DNA from: an uncultured Pseudorhodobacter sp.
GTDB lineage: Bacteria > Pseudomonadota > Alphaproteobacteria > Rhodobacterales > Rhodobacteraceae
DNA: 6,315 bases
Assembly: GCA_945957495.1 (NCBI GenBank)
Contig: CAMFLG010000197.1
Coordinates: 1-6,315 of the forward strand
Reading direction: 5' to 3'
The notes under the pieces are model-generated. The model had not been told where the DNA came from. It saw only the letters and a program-made list of their open reading frames with translations, and searched no databases. This document shows positions 1 to 4,796 of the stretch, in pieces. The translations under genes were made by a program, and so were the position numbers. The stretch's first letter is position 1; the number at the start of each line of letters is the position of its first letter.

Positions 1-232
1 TCAGATACTGCGCCGTCGCCTCGGCCCCCATCTGCCACCAGACGAAACCCGAAAACGCGAGACCAAGGCTGATATACATCGCCGAAAACCGCAGGCTTTC
101 CGAAATGCCGATCTCGTGGTCGGTCTTGCTCAGCACGCCCAGGTCCAGCACCAGCAAGCCGATGACGATGCTGATGAAGGTCAGCCACATCCAAACCGGC
201 GTTCCCAGAAAAAGTGTCGTTATAAAGTCCAT
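1..232 (-). CDS. TerC-family integral membrane protein, N-terminal part
   Basis: The minus strand from an ATG at 232 stays open to the window edge and gives 77 residues; the C-terminal part lies outside. The protein begins MDFITTLFLGTPVW. It has a hydrophobic segment at about residues 12-34 containing LLVLDLGVL, a polar stretch with HEIGISESL, and a second hydrophobic segment at about 50-67 ending FVWWQ. This membrane-embedded aspartate and the following ESL..SA.YI pattern are what I recognise as the start of TerC/Alx proteins. These are multi-pass inner-membrane proteins; characterised members are linked to manganese export or metal loading of exported proteins, and others to tellurite resistance. 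The start is supported by an AGAGG at 239-243, six bases upstream of the ATG. It is transcribed away from the TetR gene at 462. Family assignment is fairly sure; the metal handled cannot be told from this fragment. Confidence 0.82.
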   Translation of the reverse strand, partial: MDFITTLFLGTPVWMWLTFISIVIGLLVLDLGVLSKTDHEIGISESLRFSAMYISLGLAFSGFVWWQMGAEATAQYL

Positions 233-238
233 CCCTGA

Positions 239-243
239 CCTCT
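239..243 (-). promoter_or_regulatory. Ribosome binding site of the TerC-family gene
   Basis: On the minus strand AGAGG is followed by six bases and then the ATG at 232. This is good Shine-Dalgarno spacing and fixes the start of the truncated gene, which otherwise has little to anchor it. Confidence 0.6.
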
Positions 244-294
244 GTTATCCTTGCACATCTGCGCCAGAGGTCGGCCGAACAAGTCCGGGCATGA

Positions 295-312
295 CATCGA
301 GCGCGCTCGATG
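295..312. repeat. Perfect 18-bp palindrome upstream of the TerC gene
   Basis: CATCGAGCG is followed directly by its exact reverse complement, with no spacer. It lies about 63-80 bases upstream of the TerC start codon, in the divergent intergenic region. A dimeric regulator site is more likely than an RNA hairpin, because there is no loop. The family of the binding protein is unknown. No recognisable -10/-35 pair could be tied to it. Confidence 0.5.
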
Positions 313-324
313 CGGTCCGACATC

Positions 325-339
325 ACGATGTAACATCGT
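325..339. repeat. Inverted repeat ACGATGT-A-ACATCGT
   Basis: Seven-base arms surround a single central base. It lies 12 bp to the right of the 18-bp palindrome and shares its CATCG/CGATG half-site. The hexamer ACATCG or ACATCA occurs three times on the plus strand (294-299, 320-325, 333-338), which suggests clustered binding half-sites for one regulator. No function can be assigned from sequence alone. Confidence 0.45.
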
Positions 340-424
340 CAGAGGGGCCCGGTCCGCTGCTGGCACATGGGCACTGAATTGCGGCATTCAACCCCATTCG
401 TGAAAAAAGTCTCGCAGGCAGGGC

Positions 425-454
425 TTGACCTTACCGCGCCGGCACGAGCCTAAT
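425..454 (+). promoter_or_regulatory. Predicted promoter of the TetR gene at 462, implying a leaderless mRNA
   Basis: TTGACC at 425-430 matches a -35 box well. CCTAAT at 449-454 is the best -10 at 18 bp spacing. Transcription would then start at about 460-462, on or next to the ATG at 462. There is no purine-rich ribosome binding site in the bases before the ATG (GCCGGC), which fits a leaderless transcript. The -35 is convincing; the -10 is only moderate. Confidence 0.45.
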
Positions 455-461
455 TGCCGGC
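438..461. promoter_or_regulatory. Candidate TetR operator GCCGGCA-N10-TGCCGGC
   Basis: Seven-base perfect inverted arms at 438-444 and 455-461 are separated by 10 bp. The block covers the predicted -10 and ends one base before the start codon of the TetR gene. A 24-bp dyad in this position is typical of autoregulatory sites of TetR-family repressors. The link to the adjacent regulator is inference from position. GCCGGC is itself palindromic and not rare in GC-rich DNA, so chance is possible. Confidence 0.42.
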
Positions 462-1073
462 ATGAGCCCCGCAAAACCCCGCCGCCCCACCCGCACCAGT
501 GACGACCGCCGTGGCGACATAGCCCGCGCTGCCGTGAAAATCCTGCAGACCGAAGGTTACGCAGCACTGACCGCGCGCAAGGTGGCGGCAGAGGCCGATA
601 TCTCGCTCGGCCACATTTCCTACCATTTCCGCGATATGGATGAGGTGCTGGCCGAGGCGTACCGGATGGCCTCGGGTCGCCTGCGCGAGGCAACGGCGGA
701 GGGGCTGGACCTGTCGGCCAAGACCCCAATGGCGCAGGTGAAGGCCTTCCTCTGGGCGGGTTTCAGCGAGGATTTCCTGCGCCCCGAACATCTGCGGATG
801 CGGATTGATCTTTGGTCGGCCGCGCTTGCCCATTCGGAAATCGCCGAGGCAGAGCGGACGCTGTATCAGCGCTATCGCGAGGATTTCGAACGCCTGCTTG
901 CGGCGGTTGCGGGGGATGACCCGGCGCGGCGGGCGCGGATCGCGCAGGTGTCGGATACAGTGATGGCCACCCTGGACGGGCTTTGGCTGGACTGGATGCG
1001 CAGGCGCGATGCCAAGGCGGTAGAGCATGGCCTTGGCACCAGCCTGCTGATCATCGAGCAGTTATTGGCGTAG
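462..1073 (+). CDS. TetR/AcrR-family transcriptional regulator (BetI-like)
   Basis: A 203-residue protein with an N-terminal TetR helix-turn-helix domain at about residues 17-63. The recognition-helix region is SLGHISYHFRDMDEVL (48-63), very like BetI's STGIISHYFRDK. The rest is a helical ligand-binding and dimerisation domain. The late motif LDGLWLDWMRR (171-181) matches the LIDGLWLR region of BetI-type proteins. It presumably represses its target genes until a small ligand binds; ligand and targets are unknown. No choline or betaine genes are present, so it should not be named betI. It diverges from the TerC gene and converges on the alpha/beta hydrolase gene, overlapping its 3' end by 12 bp. 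The ATG at 462 is chosen because the next in-frame ATG would remove the DNA-binding domain. No Shine-Dalgarno sequence precedes it, so it is probably read from a leaderless mRNA. Family certain; specific role unknown. Confidence 0.9.
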   Translation: MSPAKPRRPTRTSDDRRGDIARAAVKILQTEGYAALTARKVAAEADISLGHISYHFRDMDEVLAEAYRMASGRLREATAEGLDLSAKTPMAQVKAFLWAGFSEDFLRPEHLRMRIDLWSAALAHSEIAEAERTLYQRYREDFERLLAAVAGDDPARRARIAQVSDTVMATLDGLWLDWMRRRDAKAVEHGLGTSLLIIEQLLA

Positions 1074-1829
1074 CAGGAACGCCCGCACCGGCGGCAGAAC
1101 CCGGTCGGTCGCCTCGATGAAGATGGCGTGTTTCAGCCCGTCCAGAATCACCAGTTCCGATTGCGGCAGCGCCGCCGCGATCAGCTTGTTCAGCCGCGGA
1201 TTGCAGCCGCCGTCCAACTCGCCCGTCAGCACCTGTGACGGGGCGGTGATTTCGTGCAGCCACGGCCCCATTTCGGTTTCGGCGTAGATATCGAAGACGT
1301 TCAGGAACACATCCGGGTTGGTGTCCATCACCTGTTTCTTGCGCCAGTCGATCACTTCGGGGTGGGCGGCGCAGAAAGCATCGGTGAACCAGCGGGCCGT
1401 CAGCGTATCCAGAACCTGCCCTATGCCCCGCTCACGCATCGCCGCCACCACGCCTTTGACCTTAGCGCTGTCATCCTCGGTGCGAAAGGCGGCGGTGGAC
1501 CATAGGCCCAAGGACAGCACACGGTCTGGATAGCGGCGGGCATAGGCGGGCCCAATCATGCCGCCAAGGCTGTGACCGGCAAAATGGGCACGTTCGATGC
1601 CAAGCCGGGCGCGCAAGGCCTCCAGATCGTCAACCAGATCCTCCAGCCCAAAGTGACCTTCGGGCAGGGGCGAGGCGCCGTGGCCGCGCAGATCGTAAGA
1701 GATGCAGGTGAAGCGGTCTTTCAACCCCTCCACCAGCTTGGCAAAGGTCGCGCGCCGCGCGCCGATGCCATGGATCAGAAACAGCGCGGGGCCTTGGCCC
1801 TCAACCGAATAGGCGCAGTCAATGGCCAT
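1062..1829 (-). CDS. Alpha/beta-fold hydrolase (PcaD-like)
   Basis: A 255-residue single-domain alpha/beta hydrolase. Visible signatures are the oxyanion-hole LIHGIG (18-23), DLRGHG (46-51), and the nucleophile elbow GHSLGG (85-90) with Ser87. The acid is probably Asp206 in GELDGGCNP, and the catalytic His is His234 in GLKHAIF. A helical cap lies at about residues 115-185. No signal peptide is seen, so it is cytoplasmic. The length and motif order resemble 3-oxoadipate enol-lactonase (PcaD) and related C-C or ester hydrolases of aromatic catabolism, but substrate cannot be inferred. It is the last gene of the minus-strand unit. The ATG lies 3 bp after the tautomerase stop, with AAGGA at 1837-1841 inside the end of that gene, so translation is probably coupled. 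It would act on the product of the upstream monooxygenase and tautomerase. The stop codon lies inside the convergent TetR gene. Confidence 0.88.
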   Translation of the reverse strand: MAIDCAYSVEGQGPALFLIHGIGARRATFAKLVEGLKDRFTCISYDLRGHGASPLPEGHFGLEDLVDDLEALRARLGIERAHFAGHSLGGMIGPAYARRYPDRVLSLGLWSTAAFRTEDDSAKVKGVVAAMRERGIGQVLDTLTARWFTDAFCAAHPEVIDWRKKQVMDTNPDVFLNVFDIYAETEMGPWLHEITAPSQVLTGELDGGCNPRLNKLIAAALPQSELVILDGLKHAIFIEATDRVLPPVRAFLLRQ

Positions 1830-1832
1830 CGT

Positions 1833-2024
1833 CTATTCCTTCGGGTCCGAATACAGGCGACCGGCATTCGCCCAATCCTGCTTTGCGACATCGGTGAAGA
1901 TCACCGAAACCGATTCCGGCGTGCCGCCACAAGTCTCTATGAAGGCCTGAGTCACCGCCTTGGCGCAGGCGCGTTTCTGTTCAACCGTGCGGCCTTCAAA
2001 CATTTCGATTCTGATCATGGGCAT
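1833..2024 (-). CDS. 4-oxalocrotonate tautomerase-family protein
   Basis: A 63-residue protein, the usual size of a short 4-OT subunit. It starts MPMIRIEMFEGRT, so removal of Met leaves the N-terminal Pro that is the catalytic base of this superfamily. Counting from that Pro, Glu9-Gly10-Arg11 match 4-OT. The position of 4-OT Arg39 is Ser in a gapless alignment from memory, and that of Phe50 is Trp (in KQDWANAGRLYSD). This hints at a substrate other than 2-hydroxymuconate. It probably assembles as a small oligomer in the cytoplasm and catalyses a keto-enol or double-bond isomerisation. The start is the first of two nearby ATGs, because the second would lose the Pro. GAGGA at 2032-2036 overlaps the monooxygenase stop codon. 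It lies 10 bp after the monooxygenase and 3 bp before the hydrolase, placing it as a middle step of one pathway. Confidence 0.87.
   Translation of the reverse strand: MPMIRIEMFEGRTVEQKRACAKAVTQAFIETCGGTPESVSVIFTDVAKQDWANAGRLYSDPKE
1837..1841 (-). promoter_or_regulatory. Ribosome binding site of the alpha/beta hydrolase
   Basis: AAGGA on the minus strand sits seven bases before the ATG at 1829 and within the last codons of the tautomerase gene. This supports the chosen start and translational coupling of the two genes. Confidence 0.65.
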
Positions 2025-2031
2025 GTGGGTG

Positions 2032-2036
2032 TCCTC
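2032..2036 (-). promoter_or_regulatory. Ribosome binding site of the tautomerase, overlapping the upstream stop codon
   Basis: On the minus strand the monooxygenase stop TGA reads directly into TGAGGA. GAGGA lies eight bases before the ATG at 2024. It decides the start in favour of the ATG that leaves Pro as the first mature residue. Confidence 0.62.
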
Positions 2037-3060
2037 AAGCTGCCTTGTGTTTCATCGCGCGCAGATGCGGCATCACCTGTTCGGCAAAGCGATCCATCAT
2101 CTGCAGCGTCTCTGTCTGGTCCTGTCCGAAATTGGACGAGGTGATCACCTCATCAATGCCCAATTCGGCATATTCTGCCAAGCGGTCGATCATCTCATCT
2201 GCGCCACAGATCAGGATATTGGCGCCAAGCTCTTCGATAGTCTGCTTGCGTGGTAAGGCCTTGATGATGCCGTTCTCAACAATGCCCGGGCCGCCAAAAA
2301 CATTATCGAACCTTGCATAGTAGGCATGGGCGAGGGCAATTTTCTCGGCGGCATCGGCCTTGTCGCGGGCCAGATACAGGCCGCGCTGCAACGACAGGCG
2401 CGTGCCCGTCACCCCGCTTGCAGCCTTGCCGCGATGAAAGGCGCTGACCTGTTCCTTCAGGATGTCGTTTGATGCGCCCAGCGGCGTGGTCTGCACATGA
2501 TAGCCGCGCCGGGCGGCGTCCTCGATGCCCTGCGGCGCCATCACCGCCAGCATCAGCGGGATCGGGTCTTCGGGCCGGGGCATGACCGTCAGCGGTGGGA
2601 AGGTGTAATAGTCGCCCGCCCAAGACACTTCCTCCTTGGTCAAAAGCGTCTCTAACACGGCCAAACTTTCACGGAACCGTTTCTGGGTTTCCTCCATCGG
2701 CACATCCAGCCGACCGGTCTCAAAGCCAAACGCGCCCTTGCCCACGCCCAGCATCAACCGCCCGTCGCACAGCGCCTGCGCCTGCACCACCTCGCCCGCA
2801 AACACCCGCATGTCACGGATCGGCAGTTGGCAGATCGAGGTCATCAGTTCGACGTGTTTGGTGTGCGCCGCAACCTTGACCGCCATTTGCAGCGGTGAGG
2901 GGATCAACAGGATGTTGAGCAGGTGATGCTCTGGGATGCCGACGCCGCGAAATCCGCAAGCCTCGGCATGAATGGCCTGTTCGACCATATCGCGGTACAG
3001 GCGTTTGCCGCCCACAGAGGGATCGAGAAGGTGAGAATTCAGAAAATGAACAAATTCCAT
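2035..3060 (-). CDS. LLM-class (luciferase-like) flavin-dependent monooxygenase
   Basis: A 341-residue protein with the bacterial-luciferase-like TIM-barrel pattern. Visible elements are an early strand with FVHFLNSH (3-10), IPEHHLL (42-48) whose His pair matches the active-site EHH of luciferase alpha subunits, QLPIRDMRVFAGEVVQAQ (78-95), and DGRLMLGVGKGAF (99-111), the flavin-binding GR...G.G.G region. MAPQGIEDAARRGYHVQTT (174-192) is typical of the later barrel. Such enzymes use reduced FMN (less often F420) and O2 for hydroxylation, Baeyer-Villiger oxidation, desulfonation or ring opening; the substrate is not predictable. No flavin reductase is seen nearby, so FMNH2 would come from elsewhere. 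It is the first enzyme gene of the unit, with AGGAG at 3068-3072, seven bases before the ATG. It lies 50 bp downstream of the TetR gene on the same strand, behind its own predicted promoter. Confidence 0.9.
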   Translation of the reverse strand: MEFVHFLNSHLLDPSVGGKRLYRDMVEQAIHAEACGFRGVGIPEHHLLNILLIPSPLQMAVKVAAHTKHVELMTSICQLPIRDMRVFAGEVVQAQALCDGRLMLGVGKGAFGFETGRLDVPMEETQKRFRESLAVLETLLTKEEVSWAGDYYTFPPLTVMPRPEDPIPLMLAVMAPQGIEDAARRGYHVQTTPLGASNDILKEQVSAFHRGKAASGVTGTRLSLQRGLYLARDKADAAEKIALAHAYYARFDNVFGGPGIVENGIIKALPRKQTIEELGANILICGADEMIDRLAEYAELGIDEVITSSNFGQDQTETLQMMDRFAEQVMPHLRAMKHKAA

Positions 3061-3067
3061 GTGCAGA

Positions 3068-3072
3068 CTCCT
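3068..3072 (-). promoter_or_regulatory. Ribosome binding site of the flavin monooxygenase
   Basis: AGGAG on the minus strand is seven bases before the ATG at 3060. It is the strongest ribosome binding site in the window and lies within the short leader expected from the predicted promoter just upstream. Confidence 0.7.
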
Positions 3073-3085
3073 GTCGCCATGGATT

Positions 3086-3103
3086 TTTGTACATATGTGC
3101 TAA
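3086..3103. promoter_or_regulatory. Candidate operator for the TetR regulator at 3111-3758
   Basis: An 18-bp imperfect palindrome is centred between 3094 and 3095. Its core ACATATGT is perfect, and 7 of 9 base pairs match in all (pattern TTNGNACATATGTNCNAA). It covers the -10 and the adjacent part of the spacer of the predicted promoter, where a bound dimer would block RNA polymerase. Assignment to the TetR protein encoded immediately upstream is by position only. Confidence 0.48.
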
Positions 3104-3114
3104 TTATCCGTCAA
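3086..3114 (-). promoter_or_regulatory. Predicted promoter of the monooxygenase-tautomerase-hydrolase genes
   Basis: On the minus strand TTGACG (3109-3114) and TACAAA (3086-3091) are spaced by exactly 17 bp, fitting a sigma70-type promoter. The -35 overlaps the TGA stop of the upstream TetR gene, whose last codons run into it. Transcription would start near 3079 and give a leader of about 19 bases that contains the AGGAG. The gap is visibly AT-rich compared with its surroundings. The three enzyme genes could thus be switched separately from the regulator. Confidence 0.55.
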
Positions 3115-3758
3115 GCGGGGAAAGCCAGGTTGCCGTCACCATCAAAATGCCCGGGGAAAAAGGCGGTGCAACAGGCCAGAACCGTGCGCATCGCCTCCTC
3201 TGTGGTATAGGCTTCGGGCTGGGTTACAAGGTCGATCCAGATGCCTTCTGATGCCACCCGGATGGCACGGGCAACCCGGTCTGCCTTGCCCGGATAGCCG
3301 CCCTCGGCCAGAAGCGCCGCGCAGATATGTTCTAGCTTTTCGATATAATCGGCGTTCTTAGAGCCGCATTTCTCTTGATACAGCGGTCGGCTTTGCGCCT
3401 CGCCCCAAAAGGCGCACCAGGCGGCAAGGCGCTGCGGTGTGGAAATCTCGGGCAGGAAATCGGCCCGCACCAGCGCGTCAAGCTGGGCTGCGGGGGACGG
3501 GCCAGCCATTGCCACGGCACGCTGCCAGTTCTGCGTGTATTCTTCTGACAGATAGGCCAGGGTTTCCGAAAACAGGATGTCCTTTGAGGTGAAATGAAAA
3601 TTCACCAGACCATGCGACAGCCCGGCAGTGTCGGCCACCTCTGTCAGGGTCGCGCGGGCATAGCCGCGCACGGCCAGCACGGCAATCGTGGCCTCGATCA
3701 ACTGTTCGCGCCGGGCTTCACGCGAAAGCTTGCGCGGCGGCTTGGCAGGCGTGGTCAT
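3111..3758 (-). CDS. TetR/AcrR-family transcriptional regulator (BetI-like) of the enzyme cluster
   Basis: A 215-residue protein. The TetR DNA-binding domain spans about residues 12-64: RREQLIEATIAVLAVRGYARATLTEVADTAGLSHGL is followed by VNFHFTSKDILF, with the recognition helix at about 48-56. The ligand domain has WCAFWGEAQSRPLYQ (114-128) and EGIWIDLV (171-178), both reminiscent of BetI (AFWASSMHQP and IDGLWLR). Four Cys residues (115, 131, 146, 196-197 region) may be incidental. It probably represses the flavin monooxygenase, tautomerase and hydrolase genes 50 bp downstream, and is relieved by a substrate or intermediate. A palindrome over the predicted promoter supports this. The ATG at 3758 is used; a TTG immediately upstream (3761) is possible, but neither has a clear ribosome binding site. 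The SDR gene ends 75 bp upstream on the same strand, so read-through into this gene is possible. Confidence 0.9.
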   Translation of the reverse strand: MTTPAKPPRKLSREARREQLIEATIAVLAVRGYARATLTEVADTAGLSHGLVNFHFTSKDILFSETLAYLSEEYTQNWQRAVAMAGPSPAAQLDALVRADFLPEISTPQRLAAWCAFWGEAQSRPLYQEKCGSKNADYIEKLEHICAALLAEGGYPGKADRVARAIRVASEGIWIDLVTQPEAYTTEEAMRTVLACCTAFFPGHFDGDGNLAFPA

Positions 3759-3833
3759 CAATGGAAATCCGTCACAAGGGGGCTGAAGATGCCGCGAAGA
3801 TGCCCGCCCCCGCGCCGTGTCGCAAGGGCCGCG

Positions 3834-4673
3834 TTAGTGCCCCTGTTGCAACAGCGCGGCAAGGCCCTCGCGGTAGGTCGGATAGTGCAGGGTCACGCCC
3901 AGATCAGAGCGGATCCGACGATTGCTGACCTTCTTGGATTCGCCGTAAAAACTGCGCGCCATCGGCGACATTTCGGCCTGTTCATAGGGCACCGCAGGCG
4001 GCTCTGGCAGGCCCAACAGGGCGGCGGCGTGGGCCAGAACATCCTCTGGCGGTGCCGGATCATCGTCGCAGACGTTGTAGATTGTACCGGGATTCGGGTT
4101 GGTCATCGAAGCCAGCAGGGTTTCGGCGATGTCATCGACATGGATGCGGCTAAAGACCTGACCGGGCTTGATAACACGGCGGGCGGTGCCATCGCGCACC
4201 TTTTCAAACGGGCCACGACCGGGGCCATAGATGCCCGCCAGGCGGAAGATATGCACCGGCAACCCGGTGGCCAGCCATTGCCGTTCCGCCAGAACCCGCT
4301 GCACCGCGCGGGCCGATTGCGGTGTCACCGGGGTCGTCTCATCCACCCAGGCGCCGTTGTGATCGCCGTAAACGGCGGTGGTGGACAGATAGCCGACCCA
4401 AGTGGGGCCTGCCGCCTGCAACGCCGCCAGATCGCTTTGCAGGAACGGATCGCCGCTGCCATCGGGCGCGGCGCTGCACAGAATATGCGTGGCCTGCCGC
4501 AGGGCGGGTGTCAGATCGCCGGGCCACAGCAGCGGCTCTACCCCCGCGGCGCGCATCGCCTCGGCCCGTGCCGGGTTGCGGGTGGTGCCGATCACCCGCC
4601 AGCCCAGCGGGATCAGCCGGGCGGAAAGCGCGGCGGCGGAATAGCCGTGGCCAAGGGAAAGCAGCGTGTTCAT
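3834..4673 (-). CDS. Atypical SDR, NAD(P)-binding epimerase-like protein (YeeZ type)
   Basis: A 279-residue Rossmann-fold protein. The N-terminal nucleotide-binding turn is LGHGYSAAAL (7-16), the shortened glycine motif of the YeeZ-like atypical SDRs, followed by VIGTTRNPARAEAM (27-40). Further SDR landmarks are GYLSTTAVYGD (94-104), RLAGIYGPGRGPF (144-156), FSRIHVDDIAETLL (174-187) and IYNVCDDDPAP (198-208). A C-terminal SKKVSNRRIRSDLG (246-259) is followed by YPTYREGL, which I associate with this subfamily. The SDR YxxxK catalytic pair is missing: Tyr102 is followed by GDHN. It may therefore bind a dinucleotide without classical SDR chemistry, or use other residues. It is divergent from amn and lies 75 bp upstream of the TetR gene on the same strand. 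The ATG has no obvious ribosome binding site. Physiological role unknown; a link to the enzyme cluster is possible but unproven. Confidence 0.85.
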   Translation of the reverse strand: MNTLLSLGHGYSAAALSARLIPLGWRVIGTTRNPARAEAMRAAGVEPLLWPGDLTPALRQATHILCSAAPDGSGDPFLQSDLAALQAAGPTWVGYLSTTAVYGDHNGAWVDETTPVTPQSARAVQRVLAERQWLATGLPVHIFRLAGIYGPGRGPFEKVRDGTARRVIKPGQVFSRIHVDDIAETLLASMTNPNPGTIYNVCDDDPAPPEDVLAHAAALLGLPEPPAVPYEQAEMSPMARSFYGESKKVSNRRIRSDLGVTLHYPTYREGLAALLQQGH

Positions 4674-4679
4674 GGCCGC

Positions 4680-4708
4680 ACTATCCCGGCTGGCTTTGGC
4701 ACACGCAA
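4680..4708 (-). promoter_or_regulatory. Weak candidate promoter of the SDR gene
   Basis: On the minus strand TTGCGT (4703-4708) and GATAGT (4680-4685) are 17 bp apart. Only six bases lie between the -10 and the ATG at 4673, so the transcript would be leaderless or nearly so. An inverted repeat CCGGCT/AGCCGG (4686-4691 and 4708-4713) brackets the spacer. Matches to consensus are modest. Confidence 0.25.
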
Positions 4709-4739
4709 GCCGGAAATCCGCACGTCATCAAGACTTCAC

Positions 4740-4768
4740 TTGCGAAAAGCAAAGCTTCGGCCTTAGAT
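4740..4768 (+). promoter_or_regulatory. Candidate promoter of amn
   Basis: TTGCGA (4740-4745) and TTAGAT (4763-4768) are 17 bp apart in the AT-richer half of the divergent region, about 28 bases upstream of the amn ATG. The -10 matches poorly, so this is tentative. A weak GAGAAG (4783-4788) eight bases before the ATG could serve as ribosome binding site. Confidence 0.3.
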
Positions 4769-4796
4769 GACCGATCAAATTTGAGAAGATGACGCG

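Noticed and set aside
233..461. yybP-ykoY manganese riboswitch in front of the TerC gene
   Set aside because: This element precedes alx/terC-type genes in other bacteria, but I see none of its conserved core on the minus strand, only DNA palindromes. A covariance search would settle it.
450..1028. A 192-codon open frame antisense to the TetR gene at 462
   Set aside because: No domain pattern; the plus-strand frame encodes a clear TetR protein with a matching promoter region.
1062..3060. Rut pyrimidine-degradation cluster
   Set aside because: LLM, hydrolase and TetR genes recall RutA, RutD and RutR, but isochorismatase-like RutB, RutC, RutE, RutF and RutG are absent and a tautomerase is present instead.
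3759..3761. TTG start one codon upstream for the TetR gene ending at 3111
   Set aside because: The adjacent ATG at 3758 is the commoner start type, and nothing in the upstream sequence favours TTG.
3778..3811. Inverted repeat GGGGGC/GCCCCC as a terminator between the SDR and TetR genes
   Set aside because: The arms are six bases with a 22-base spacer and no U-run follows on the minus strand. Two copies of GAAGATGCC (3785-3793, 3796-3804) inside are probably chance.
3594..4766. A 390-codon open frame on the plus strand
   Set aside because: It is antisense to the SDR and TetR genes and rich in Gly, Arg, His and Gln without domain motifs, typical of a GC-rich shadow frame. The minus-strand genes have clear family signatures.
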